From Marinobacter sp. LA51 (lineage in GTDB: Bacteria > Pseudomonadota > Gammaproteobacteria > Pseudomonadales > Oleiphilaceae), in assembly GCF_030297175.1 (NCBI RefSeq), contig NZ_AP028070.1:1550001-1614000 (forward strand): 64,000 bases of DNA, given 5' to 3'. The translations under genes and the position numbers were made by a program. Shown here one piece after another: positions 27,588 through 35,793 of the stretch (the first letter of the stretch is position 1; the number at the start of each line of letters is the position of its first letter). Below the pieces are notes generated by a model, which worked only from the letters and a program-made list of their open reading frames with translations, did not search any database and was not told where the DNA came from.

Positions 27588-29645
27588 ATGGCCAAGAACG
27601 AGCCGAGTACCGTAAACGAAGGGAAGTTCAGGGTCGATTCACCCTTCGAGCCCGCTGGTGACCAGCCGAAGGCTATCGAGGGCTTGGTGGATGGCATTGA
27701 ATCCGGCCTGGCTCACCAGACTCTGTTGGGTGTCACGGGCTCCGGCAAAACCTTCACCGTTGCCAAGGTGATCGAGGAGATCCAGCGGCCCACCATCATC
27801 ATGGCCCACAACAAGACGCTGGCCGCGCAGTTGTACGGGGAATTCCGCGAGTTCTTCCCGGACAACTCGGTGGAGTACTTTGTTTCTTACTACGACTACT
27901 ACCAGCCCGAAGCCTATGTGCCGTCGTCCGATACGTTCATCGAAAAGGACGCGTCGATCAACGAGCACATCGAGCAGATGCGGCTGTCGGCAACCAAAGC
28001 ATTGTTGGAGCGGCCCGACGCAATCATCGTGGCCACGGTATCGTCGATCTACGGTCTGGGTGATCCGCAGTCCTACCTGAAAATGATGTTGCACCTTGAT
28101 CGGGGCGATGAGATCGACCAGCGCTTCATCCTGCGCCGTCTGGCGGAGCTGCAGTACACCCGGAATGACATCGAATTCCATCGCGCCAATTATCGGGTTC
28201 GCGGTGACGTCATCGATGTGTTTCCGGCTGAATCCGAGAAGGAAGCCATCCGTATTGAGCTGTTCGATGACGAGGTGGAAAACCTCAGCTATTTCGATCC
28301 GCTCACCGGTGAGGTGCTGCGCCGAGTGCCTCGAGTGACGATTTACCCGAAGTCCCATTACGTCACCCCGCGCCAGAAGGTGCTGGATGCGGTGGAAAAT
28401 ATTCGTGTTGAGCTTGATGAACGTCTGCAGCAGTTGCGCGACAACAACCGGCTGGTGGAAGCCCAGCGCTTGGAGGAGCGCACCCGCTACGACATCGAAA
28501 TGATGATGGAGCTGGGGTACTGCAATGGCATCGAGAACTACTCCCGTTACCTATCAGGCCGTCGCCCCGGCGAGGCGCCCCCGACCTTGTTCGACTATAT
28601 CCCGGCCAATGCCCTGCTGGTGGTGGACGAGTCCCACGTGACCGTTCCCCAGATTGGCGCCATGTACAAAGGCGACCGGTCCCGCAAGGAAACCCTGGTG
28701 GAATACGGTTTCCGGTTGCCATCGGCACTGGATAACCGGCCCATGAAATTTGACGAATGGGAGCGCATAGCACCCCAGATGATCTTCGTGTCGGCAACGC
28801 CGTCCACCTACGAAGCCGAGCACGCTGGTCAGGTGGTCGAGCAGGTGGTCCGGCCGACTGGCTTATTGGATCCGGAAATCGAAGTCCGGCCGGCGTCCAC
28901 CCAGGTGGACGATCTGCTGTCCGAGATCCACGCCCGGGTGGCGATCAAGGAGCGGGTCCTGGTCACCACGCTGACCAAGCGCATGGCCGAAGACCTCACG
29001 GACTTCTTGATGGAGCACGACATCAAAGTGCGTTATCTCCATTCCGACATCGATACCGTGGAGCGCGTCGAGATTATCCGCGATCTACGCCGGGGTGAGT
29101 TCGACGTGCTGGTCGGGATCAACCTGCTGCGGGAAGGCCTGGACATGCCCGAGGTGTCGCTGGTCGCCATACTGGATGCTGATAAGGAAGGCTTCCTGCG
29201 CTCCGAGCGTTCGCTGATTCAGACCATCGGCCGGGCCGCGCGGAATGTGAACGGCAGGGCGATCCTTTATGGCGACCGGATTACCGGCTCGATGCAGAAA
29301 GCGATTGATGAGACGGCTCGCCGGCGGGCCAAGCAGGCCGAGCACAATGAAGAGCACGGTATTACGCCGCAGGGTCTGAACAAGAAGATTGCCGATATCA
29401 TGGAGGGAGCCGGTGGTGGCGGTCGTGGTCGTCGTAAGGCCGAACGTCCGGGCCAAAAGGCGGCGGAAGAAGCCGAGAAGTACCGGGCCAAGACCGGCAA
29501 CAAGTCCCCTGAAGAGGTGCTTAAAGAAGTGTCTCGCCTTGAGGATGACATGTACAAAGCGGCCTCGAATCTGGATTTCGAGACTGCAGCGCGGCTCCGT
29601 GATGAGATCTCGGAGCTCAAGGAGGCTGCCCTGCGGACCGGCTGA
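27588..29645 (+). CDS. uvrB: UvrABC excinuclease subunit B
   Basis: A 685-residue damage-verification helicase of nucleotide excision repair. Walker A GVTGSGKT is at residues 48-55; the damage-probing beta-hairpin [13 protein letters not shown] follows; helicase motifs VDESHVT, SATPS and QTIGRAARN are present; the C-terminal UVR domain ([23 protein letters not shown]) contacts UvrC. The ATG at 27588 follows GGAGG; the one at 27555 has no good site. No LexA box is evident upstream. Its stop directly abuts the stop of the convergent GNAT-C39 gene. Confidence 0.97.
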   Translation: MAKNEPSTVNEGKFRVDSPFEPAGDQPKAIEGLVDGIESGLAHQTLLGVTGSGKTFTVAKVIEEIQRPTIIMAHNKTLAAQLYGEFREFFPDNSVEYFVSYYDYYQPEAYVPSSDTFIEKDASINEHIEQMRLSATKALLERPDAIIVATVSSIYGLGDPQSYLKMMLHLDRGDEIDQRFILRRLAELQYTRNDIEFHRANYRVRGDVIDVFPAESEKEAIRIELFDDEVENLSYFDPLTGEVLRRVPRVTIYPKSHYVTPRQKVLDAVENIRVELDERLQQLRDNNRLVEAQRLEERTRYDIEMMMELGYCNGIENYSRYLSGRRPGEAPPTLFDYIPANALLVVDESHVTVPQIGAMYKGDRSRKETLVEYGFRLPSALDNRPMKFDEWERIAPQMIFVSATPSTYEAEHAGQVVEQVVRPTGLLDPEIEVRPASTQVDDLLSEIHARVAIKERVLVTTLTKRMAEDLTDFLMEHDIKVRYLHSDIDTVERVEIIRDLRRGEFDVLVGINLLREGLDMPEVSLVAILDADKEGFLRSERSLIQTIGRAARNVNGRAILYGDRITGSMQKAIDETARRRAKQAEHNEEHGITPQGLNKKIADIMEGAGGGGRGRRKAERPGQKAAEEAEKYRAKTGNKSPEEVLKEVSRLEDDMYKAASNLDFETAARLRDEISELKEAALRTG

Positions 29646-30800
29646 TCAGGGCTCTCGTTTCGGGCCGACAATGACTGCGGCTTGAAGCGGCTGCAGGCTG
29701 CCGTAGCGAGACATCTTGTCGAATATTCGGCGGTCGATGGGCAGGTATTGCTTGTCGGCCACGGTTTCCCCTGCCTCGACGTCAATTTCCGGATCGTGCA
29801 GGTAGACGAACTGATCGTCGATGGCACACACGGTTACCCAATGTGGCACCCGGCTGCGGTTCAATTGCCAGGTGCTGATCAGAATAACCGGGATGCGACC
29901 CTGGTGAAGTGCCCGCTCCATTCCATCAAGTGTTAGCGGGTCATGACGCAGTTCTATCTCGGTCTGGCCGATGTCGTGCAGAAAACCCTCGTGCACCAAC
30001 TCCAGTACTCGTTTCTTGTCCTCGTTCCGCACCGTGTCCTTGAACAGGGCGCCTTCTTTACTGATCCACGCGCTGGCATGAAAGCCACGGTTCCAGGCAG
30101 ACAGCGCCAGACCATGGGGGCCACAGCCGCCGTGGCCCGCGAGCATGAAGATGGTGGTGGCCTCGCGCCAGAGCTTTAATTCCTCAAGGGTGCTGAGGGA
30201 CTGGCCTTCGTCCAGCGCAGCCATGGCCATGATCAGGGCTGCCGGACCACAGGAAAAATCTGTGGTTTGAGGGTAGTAGGGTACTTCCGGGAAATTCCCG
30301 GAGGGTTCGTAAAACAGAATGCGTCGTTCAAAGCGCAGCGCGTTACCGTGATCCTCGTAATAGTCACGGTATGTGCCAAACTGGCGATAGCCCAGGCGCT
30401 CGTAGAGACCGATGGCAGACTGGTTGTCCTCACGAACTTCCAGGCGCATCACAATACGGCCGGCTTCGACCGCTTCCTGTTCCGCCGCCCGAATCAGTTT
30501 TTCTCCGGCACCGCGGCCCCGGGCTGAAGGGGCAACAGCAATGGAATAGATGCGGGCCAACCGGGTGGCTGCATTCATCAGCACCAGGGCATAGCCCACG
30601 AGTTCGCCGGCCAGAGTCGCGACGATTAGTCGGTCTCTGGGCACCTCGAGAAAACGGCGAAAACTGCGACGGGAAATCCTGTCTTCATCGAAGCTCAGGT
30701 TCTCGAGACGGACAAGCGCATCCAGGTCGGCAGTCGTGGCCTGTCGGAGCAGGAGGTCGGTCATGGTGATGGAGCCTAGGCGAGTAACGGGTCGGGGCAT
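29646..30800 (-). CDS. GNAT acetyltransferase fused to C39-like peptidase
   Basis: A 384-residue two-domain protein. Residues 13-165 are a GNAT N-acetyltransferase (SARGRGAGEKLI acetyl-CoA loop at 92-103, then the NxxAIGLYERLGY motif). Residues 170-384 are a papain-like C39-type peptidase fold with Cys184 (TTDFSCGPAAL), His320 (VPHWVTV) and Asp336 (LHDPE) as a complete triad. No signal peptide, so it is cytosolic. The divergent neighbour is a RimK-type ATP-grasp ligase; together they suggest acylation, ligation and trimming of peptides or protein tails, with unknown target. The ATG at 30800 has AAGGGAAG upstream; an ATG at 30764 is an alternative. Confidence 0.82.
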   Translation of the reverse strand: MPRPVTRLGSITMTDLLLRQATTADLDALVRLENLSFDEDRISRRSFRRFLEVPRDRLIVATLAGELVGYALVLMNAATRLARIYSIAVAPSARGRGAGEKLIRAAEQEAVEAGRIVMRLEVREDNQSAIGLYERLGYRQFGTYRDYYEDHGNALRFERRILFYEPSGNFPEVPYYPQTTDFSCGPAALIMAMAALDEGQSLSTLEELKLWREATTIFMLAGHGGCGPHGLALSAWNRGFHASAWISKEGALFKDTVRNEDKKRVLELVHEGFLHDIGQTEIELRHDPLTLDGMERALHQGRIPVILISTWQLNRSRVPHWVTVCAIDDQFVYLHDPEIDVEAGETVADKQYLPIDRRIFDKMSRYGSLQPLQAAVIVGPKREP

Positions 30801-30965
30801 GCAGAACGCTTCCCTTACGTGGGTATTATGAGAGGAAGTGGGCTACTGGAACATAGCTCAAGTATGCGTAAAAGCACGCATTATTCGAAGATTGTGCGGG
30901 TACCCGTCCAGGCGTATTGTTGCGAAAATTGATCAGGGCTCAACCTTCAGGGAGGATTGCCCCCG

Positions 30966-32465
30966 ATGTCTCGATTGTTGATTGTGGTGGACCGCGCGAA
31001 AGACTGGTCTCCGTATTACCCCAGTGAAGACGTACTGACGTTTGATCAGTACCTGCAGTTTACGACACCGGCCAACAGCCGGGTGCGGGTGATCAACCTT
31101 TGCCAAAGCGCCAAGTACCTCAGTCGTGGCTATTATTGCTCCCTGTTGGCGGAAGCCCGTGGTCACCATGTGGTGCCTTCGGTGATGACGCTGAACGACC
31201 TGAGCCGAAAGGGCCTGTTCTCACTTGAGCTGGAAGAGCTGGATAGTAGCGTCCTGGAATGGCTGGAAGCCTCGGGCTCGGCCATTGATCCGTCCAAGGA
31301 TGAACGCCATGCTACCCACGAGGTGCGTATTCGGACCTATTTTGGTCAGGTCGAGCATCCGGAATTGAAGCCGGTGGCCCGGGCGCTGTTTGAGCGTTTC
31401 CCCTGTCCGATTCTCGAGGTGGTGTTCAAGCGTCGCAAAGGCTGGCAGATTGAATCCATGAAGCCGGCAGCTCCGGCTGATCTGGAAGAACGCGAGCAGG
31501 ATGTGTTTGCCGCCGCCCTGGACCGTTTCAGCAGCATGGTTTGGCGCAAGCCTCGGGCTCGTCGCCGTTACCGCTTTGATCTGGCGGTGCTGGTGAATCC
31601 GGACGAGGAAATGCCGCCCAGTGACAAGGTGGCTCTTACACGATTCGAGAAAGCCGGCCGCAAGCTGGGTATCAACGTTGAGCAGATAACCCGGCGCGAT
31701 TACATGCGCCTGCCGGAATACGACGGTCTGTTTATTCGGGAAACCACCGCCATTGACCATCATACCTACCGTTTTGCCCGTAAGGCCGAAGCCGAGGGGA
31801 TGGTGGTGATTGATGATCCGGTGTCCATCCTTCGCTGCACCAACAAGGTTTTTTTGGCTGACCTGTTGAAGAACAACAAGGTGCCTACGCCCAAGACCCT
31901 GATTCTGTCGAAAGACCAGAAGCAGGCCGTGGAGCAGGTGATGGATGAGCTGGGCTTCCCGGTGGTTATCAAGATACCGGACGGTGCCTTTTCCCGGGGT
32001 GTGACCAAGGCGGAAGATGAGGAATCACTGCGTGCGGGCCTGAAGGAGCTGTTCAAGCAGTCGGCTCTGGTGCTGGCCCAGGAATACCTGTACACCGATT
32101 ACGATTGGCGTATCGGAGTGCTCGGTGGCCGTGCCATCTATGCGTGCAAATACATGATGGTAAAAGGCCATTGGCAGATTTATCAGCATGGCGAATCGAC
32201 TAGCGAAAGTGGTGACTTCGAGACCATGCCCACCTATGAGGTCCCGCGCAATGTGATCCAGGCAGCCCTGAGCGCCACCAAGCTGATTGGCAATGGGCTC
32301 TATGGTGTCGATATCAAACAGTCGGGCAATCGCGTGGCGGTCATCGAAGTTAACGATAACCCCAGTATCGATGCCGGGGTAGAGGATCGGTTCCTGGGGG
32401 GCGAACTCTACACCCTGATCATGCAGGAGTTCCTGTCCCGGATGGAGGCCAACCGACGCCGGTAA
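30966..32465 (+). CDS. RimK-family ATP-grasp ligase with N-terminal RLAN-type domain
   Basis: A 499-residue protein. Residues 1-190 match the RimK-like ATP-grasp N-terminal (RLAN) type: LIVVDRAKDWSPYYPSEDV, then LCQSAKYLSRGYYCSLLAEARGH. Residues 230-499 are an ATP-grasp domain: FIRETTAIDHHTYRFARKAE, CTNKVFLADLLKNNKVPTP, FPVVIKIPDGAFSRGV and the metal-binding VIEVNDNPSID. RimK-type enzymes join amino acids such as glutamate to peptide C-termini; the substrate here is unknown. GGAGG ten nucleotides before the ATG fixes the start over an earlier TTG. Partner: the divergent GNAT-C39 gene. Confidence 0.85.
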   Translation: MSRLLIVVDRAKDWSPYYPSEDVLTFDQYLQFTTPANSRVRVINLCQSAKYLSRGYYCSLLAEARGHHVVPSVMTLNDLSRKGLFSLELEELDSSVLEWLEASGSAIDPSKDERHATHEVRIRTYFGQVEHPELKPVARALFERFPCPILEVVFKRRKGWQIESMKPAAPADLEEREQDVFAAALDRFSSMVWRKPRARRRYRFDLAVLVNPDEEMPPSDKVALTRFEKAGRKLGINVEQITRRDYMRLPEYDGLFIRETTAIDHHTYRFARKAEAEGMVVIDDPVSILRCTNKVFLADLLKNNKVPTPKTLILSKDQKQAVEQVMDELGFPVVIKIPDGAFSRGVTKAEDEESLRAGLKELFKQSALVLAQEYLYTDYDWRIGVLGGRAIYACKYMMVKGHWQIYQHGESTSESGDFETMPTYEVPRNVIQAALSATKLIGNGLYGVDIKQSGNRVAVIEVNDNPSIDAGVEDRFLGGELYTLIMQEFLSRMEANRRR

Positions 32466-32474
32466 TGCCGGGTG

Positions 32475-33635
32475 TCAGGGGCCACTGACCCACACCCGCA
32501 CACTGCCAAGCCAACTGTAGCCCGCCAACTCACCCCGAATTCGTTCGGCGGTGAGTATGTCGCTGCCTGCCGAGGTGTCAAAGAACAGTTCCAGGTGCAC
32601 CTTGTTTTTCAGGTAGTGCAGTCGGAGCCGGGTGTTTGACGGCAATTCCCCAACGTGGTCGACCAGTACACTGCGGATTTCATCCCGGTGGGGCAAACGC
32701 TCTGAAGTGGGTAGGTGGTCTTCATCGTTCTCGGCATCAATATGAAAGTTGATGTCACGAATGTTGTCGAGCGCGTGCCGCATGCCGCTGACCACCTGCA
32801 TGCCGATCTGATGTCCCTCGGAAACACTGATGTCGGGCCGGACCAGTAGGTGGATGTCGAGTAAAATGTCGTGGCCCATACGCCGGCTTCGCAGCTCGTG
32901 TACGTTGCGCACGCCATCGGTCTGACGGGCAATGTCCTTGAGCATTTCGGTATCGGCGGGAGACAGGCCGGTATCGACCAGCTCTTTCACGCTGTCCCAG
33001 GAAAATTTCCAGCCAATGTGGATGATGATGCCGGCAATGACGACCGCTGCCAGCACGTCCAACCAGAGAAAGCCTGCCATCGCCCCAATAGTTGAAAGCA
33101 CCACGACAACAGACGAAAGAGCATCCGATCGACTATGCCAGGCGTTGGCGAGGATAAGGTCGGAGCGAATGGCCAGACCAACGCGGCGGGTGTAGTGGTA
33201 GATCCACTCCTTGCTGGCGACCGATATAGCCGCTGCCAACAGAACCGGCCATCCGGGAACGATGTCGGCTTTACCCTCGATCAACCGTAAGGTATTTTCC
33301 CACGCCAGCGCTGCACCCACTGCAATTAAGATGCTGCCCAAAACCAGGGTGCCGAAGGTTTCGATCCGTTGATGACCGTAGGGATGATCCTGATCGGGCT
33401 CTTTTCGGGATACCCGCATCACTCCGAGCACCACCAGATCGGAGGCAACATCAGTAAATGAGTGAATGCCGTCAACTAGCAGGGCTTGGGAATGAAAAAG
33501 AGTGCCTGCGATGACTTTAATGAGACCGAGTACCACATCCAGAATCATGCCGATGATGGTGACCCGGGATGCCGCCTTTTTTTCACCGGCCAGGTTTTGG
33601 CGGTGTTGTTGAGCGGGTGAGGCCGGCTCGTTCAT
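32475..33635 (-). CDS. Cation diffusion facilitator metal exporter
   Basis: A 386-residue CDF transporter. Six membrane helices span residues about 20-215, with the metal-site motifs VDGIHSFTDVASDL in helix 2 and HSRSDALSS in helix 5. The cytoplasmic C-terminal domain (about 220-300) has HELRSRRMGHDILLDIHLLV, where a second metal binds. It is longer than FieF (about 300 residues) because of an extra region at 300-386. Likely exports Zn, Fe or Mn. SD GGAG before ATG. Convergent with the RimK gene, nine nucleotides apart. Confidence 0.9.
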   Translation of the reverse strand: MNEPASPAQQHRQNLAGEKKAASRVTIIGMILDVVLGLIKVIAGTLFHSQALLVDGIHSFTDVASDLVVLGVMRVSRKEPDQDHPYGHQRIETFGTLVLGSILIAVGAALAWENTLRLIEGKADIVPGWPVLLAAAISVASKEWIYHYTRRVGLAIRSDLILANAWHSRSDALSSVVVVLSTIGAMAGFLWLDVLAAVVIAGIIIHIGWKFSWDSVKELVDTGLSPADTEMLKDIARQTDGVRNVHELRSRRMGHDILLDIHLLVRPDISVSEGHQIGMQVVSGMRHALDNIRDINFHIDAENDEDHLPTSERLPHRDEIRSVLVDHVGELPSNTRLRLHYLKNKVHLELFFDTSAGSDILTAERIRGELAGYSWLGSVRVWVSGP

Positions 33636-34038
33636 GAAGGACTCCGGAATCGGGGGGGTGCTTAATTATAACGTTATTCCCCGTCAAGGGCTGAATCGCT
33701 TTTTCAGGCCCATTTTGACTTTTTTATGCACAGTGTTGCGAAACTGTGACCAGCTAACATTTTGTCCATGTTTACTCAACACCTTATCAAAATATTTATA
33801 AGTAACTGAAATTAAAGATAAATTTAACTGGTTAAAAAATGATCAATCTGTAGGCGGGCGCAGTTATCAAGGGATGGCACCCGTTGCCCCGGGATTTTCA
33901 ACAGGTTTATCCACAGATTCCGTGGAAAAGATTTCAAGAGTGGCTCCCGGCCGCTATTTACCTCATTTTTTTCACGTGCGGCGATGCTGTGGACAACTTC
34001 CGGTATACTCCGCTCACCGAAATGCAAGGAGTTTTCAG
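33636..34038. promoter_or_regulatory. AT-rich region with DnaA-box-like sites upstream of pyrD
   Basis: 403 bp without a gene. Three DnaA-box-like 9-mers occur: TTATGCACA at 33724-33732 (consensus), TTATCCACA at 33907-33915 (consensus), and TTGTCCACA on the minus strand at 33988-33996 (one mismatch). A strongly AT-rich stretch of about 90 bp (33757-33848) lies between the first two. A -10-like TATACT at 34004-34009 follows the last box by seven nucleotides; I see no good -35 for it. AAGGAG at 34026-34031 is the pyrD ribosome binding site. Confidence 0.55.
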
Positions 34039-35085
34039 ATGTACGGCTTAATTCGTAACCTGCTTTTCCGGCTGCCGCCCGAGCAGGCTCACAACCTGGC
34101 ACTGAATGGCCTCGATGCGATCAATCGGATTGGCTTGCTGAGTAAATTCTCACCGAAAATAGATTCATTTCCAGTGAATGTTATGGGGCTGGATTTTCCC
34201 AACCCCGTGGGACTGGCCGCCGGTCTGGATAAGAACGCCGATCATCTGGATGCCCTGGGTGCCTTGGGCTTCGGTTTTATTGAAGTCGGTACCGTTACCC
34301 CGCTGGCACAGCCGGGCAACCCCAAGCCGCGAATGTTCAGATTGCCGGAGCACCAGGCGATCATTAATCGCATGGGCTTCAATAACGAGGGGCTTGAGCA
34401 CCTGTTGGATCGGGTGGATAAGCGGCGCTACCAGGGCGTTCTCGGTATCAATGTGGGTAAGAACAAGGACACGCCGAACGAAGAATCGGAATCCGACTAC
34501 CGCAAAGGCATCCGTGCGGTCTACACGCGCGCGGACTACATTACCGTCAACGTTTCATCGCCCAACACGCCAGGCCTGCGGGACCTTCAGTTTGGTGATT
34601 CGCTGAAACAGTTGCTGGCGTCGATTAAAGACGAGCAGCTTCAATGTCAGAGCCAGCTGGGCCGCTACGTTCCCATTGCGGTAAAGATTGCTCCGGATAT
34701 GGATGACAACGGAATTCGCTTTATGGCCTCCGCCATGAAAGAGACTGGCCTGGATGGGGTGATTGCCACCAACACCACGATCAGTCGTGACGCTGTTGCC
34801 GGTCACGCGTACGCGGGTGAGGCGGGCGGGCTTAGCGGTGCACCTGTTCGGGAGGCGTCTCTGAGAGTGATTGAGGGTCTCTACGCTGAATTGGGTGAGT
34901 CACTGCCGATCATAGGGGTAGGCGGCATTACCAATGGCGAGAGTGCGGCAGAAAAGATTCGCGCCGGTGCCAAGCTGGTGCAGATCTATACCGGGTTCAT
35001 CTACCGTGGCCCCGAGCTGATTCGGGAGGCGGTGGAAGCCATTCGTCATCTGGAGCAGGGTGGAGAGCTAGCGACAGCGCCCTGA
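34039..35085 (+). CDS. pyrD: Dihydroorotate dehydrogenase (class 2, quinone)
   Basis: A 348-residue membrane-associated flavoenzyme oxidising dihydroorotate to orotate with quinone. The short N-terminal helix (MYGLIRNLLFRLPPEQAHNLAL) is the class 2 membrane-entry segment. FMN-site motifs include AAGLDKNADH and GVGGITNGESAAEKIRAGAKLVQIYTGFIYRGP; the catalytic-base Ser is in TVNVSSPNTPGLRDLQ. AAGGAG lies seven nucleotides before the ATG, so the longer open frame from 33874 is not used. Confidence 0.97.
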   Translation: MYGLIRNLLFRLPPEQAHNLALNGLDAINRIGLLSKFSPKIDSFPVNVMGLDFPNPVGLAAGLDKNADHLDALGALGFGFIEVGTVTPLAQPGNPKPRMFRLPEHQAIINRMGFNNEGLEHLLDRVDKRRYQGVLGINVGKNKDTPNEESESDYRKGIRAVYTRADYITVNVSSPNTPGLRDLQFGDSLKQLLASIKDEQLQCQSQLGRYVPIAVKIAPDMDDNGIRFMASAMKETGLDGVIATNTTISRDAVAGHAYAGEAGGLSGAPVREASLRVIEGLYAELGESLPIIGVGGITNGESAAEKIRAGAKLVQIYTGFIYRGPELIREAVEAIRHLEQGGELATAP

Positions 35086-35097
35086 GCTTTCAGCAGG

Positions 35098-35126
35098 CAA
35101 AAAAAATGGGCCCGCTTAGCGGGCCC
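35098..35126 (-). terminator. Rho-independent terminator for rmf (minus strand)
   Basis: GGGCCCGCT (35108-35116) pairs with AGCGGGCCC (35118-35126). On the minus strand it is followed by ATTTTTTTT, so it ends transcripts from the rmf side. On the plus strand there is no T-run, so it is a poor terminator for pyrD. Confidence 0.85.
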
Positions 35127-35186
35127 GTGCGGGGAATGAACCCCGTGGCGCTTCTTCGCATGGTACGGGGCGGGAGGCCCCGTTTG
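35098..35186 (-). ncRNA. Candidate structured 3'UTR or small RNA downstream of rmf
   Basis: On the minus strand, between rmf and its terminator, a chain of hairpins occurs: ACGGGGC/GCCCCGT (35165-35171 with 35177-35183), a small GCG/CGC hairpin, CGGGG/CCCCG (35130-35134 with 35141-35145), then the terminator. No open reading frame is present. It could be the tail of the rmf mRNA or a processed small RNA; there is no direct evidence of a separate transcript. Confidence 0.35.
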
Positions 35187-35265
35187 GGTTACTCTTTGGT
35201 TTTTAAGCTACTGCTTCAAATTGTGTACAAAAGACCAGATCAAGATCCGGGGTTGTAATGAATTG

Positions 35266-35478
35266 TCACGCCGACGTGACATTTGAAAGTTTGTGGATGC
35301 CGGAAACTCCGGTCATGCCCTCCCAGTTATCGGTGCGGCCTTCACGCCACCCGTTTAGCCATTCCTGGCGAACTTCCATTTGTTCTGAGGGGCAACTGTC
35401 TTTAGGTTTACCTGATACGCCGGCTAGATAACCCCGTTTGAATGCACGAGCGAAAACGTCTCTCTTCTGTCTTTTCAT
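35266..35478 (-). CDS. rmf: Ribosome modulation factor
   Basis: A 70-residue basic protein. MKRQKRD at the start, RGYLAGVSGK, CP and WLNGWREGRTDN follow the E. coli RMF pattern (55 residues) with a longer C-terminus. RMF pairs 70S ribosomes into inactive 100S dimers in stationary phase. The ATG at 35478 gives the conserved start; the frame extends four codons further upstream. A 6-bp hairpin (35265-35270 with 35275-35280) overlaps the stop codon. Own terminator at 35098-35126. Confidence 0.93.
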   Translation of the reverse strand: MKRQKRDVFARAFKRGYLAGVSGKPKDSCPSEQMEVRQEWLNGWREGRTDNWEGMTGVSGIHKLSNVTSA

Positions 35479-35793
35479 GCCGTTCCTCACTGATGGATTA
35501 ACAGAACAAGCGTGTACACATCTGCAGTGGCGAGGACAGAGGGCCCATTCCGGGATAACCCACTATTGTCAGCTCAAGCCAGAGCAGTCAGGATCCTGTT
35601 AACGGAGACTTATATTTGCCTCCGGAACGACGCGTCACCTACAAGGTAGTTCGAACGTCGAGCGGATGTACACTAATAATTTCATCTATATGACGCTTTT
35701 TTTATAGTTGTATGAAATAACGAAGAATGGCTGGCGGCTTAAAGTCTGCTATTCCGGAAACTTACCCGAACTCAAGTGAACCAGGAGTTGAAC
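35479..35793. other. Divergent rmf/rlmKL control region
   Basis: 315 bp without a gene, between the divergent rmf and rlmKL. It carries the leader and promoter of rmf on the minus strand and those of rlmKL on the plus strand. The part at 35669-35735 is AT-rich and has a -10-like TATAGT at 35703-35708 without a good -35. AGGAG at 35783-35787 is the rlmKL ribosome binding site. Confidence 0.45.

Noticed and set aside
33636..34038. A true chromosomal origin
   Set aside because: Only three DnaA boxes and no dnaA, dnaN, gyrB, rpmH or parAB nearby; kept as a regulatory or titration candidate only.
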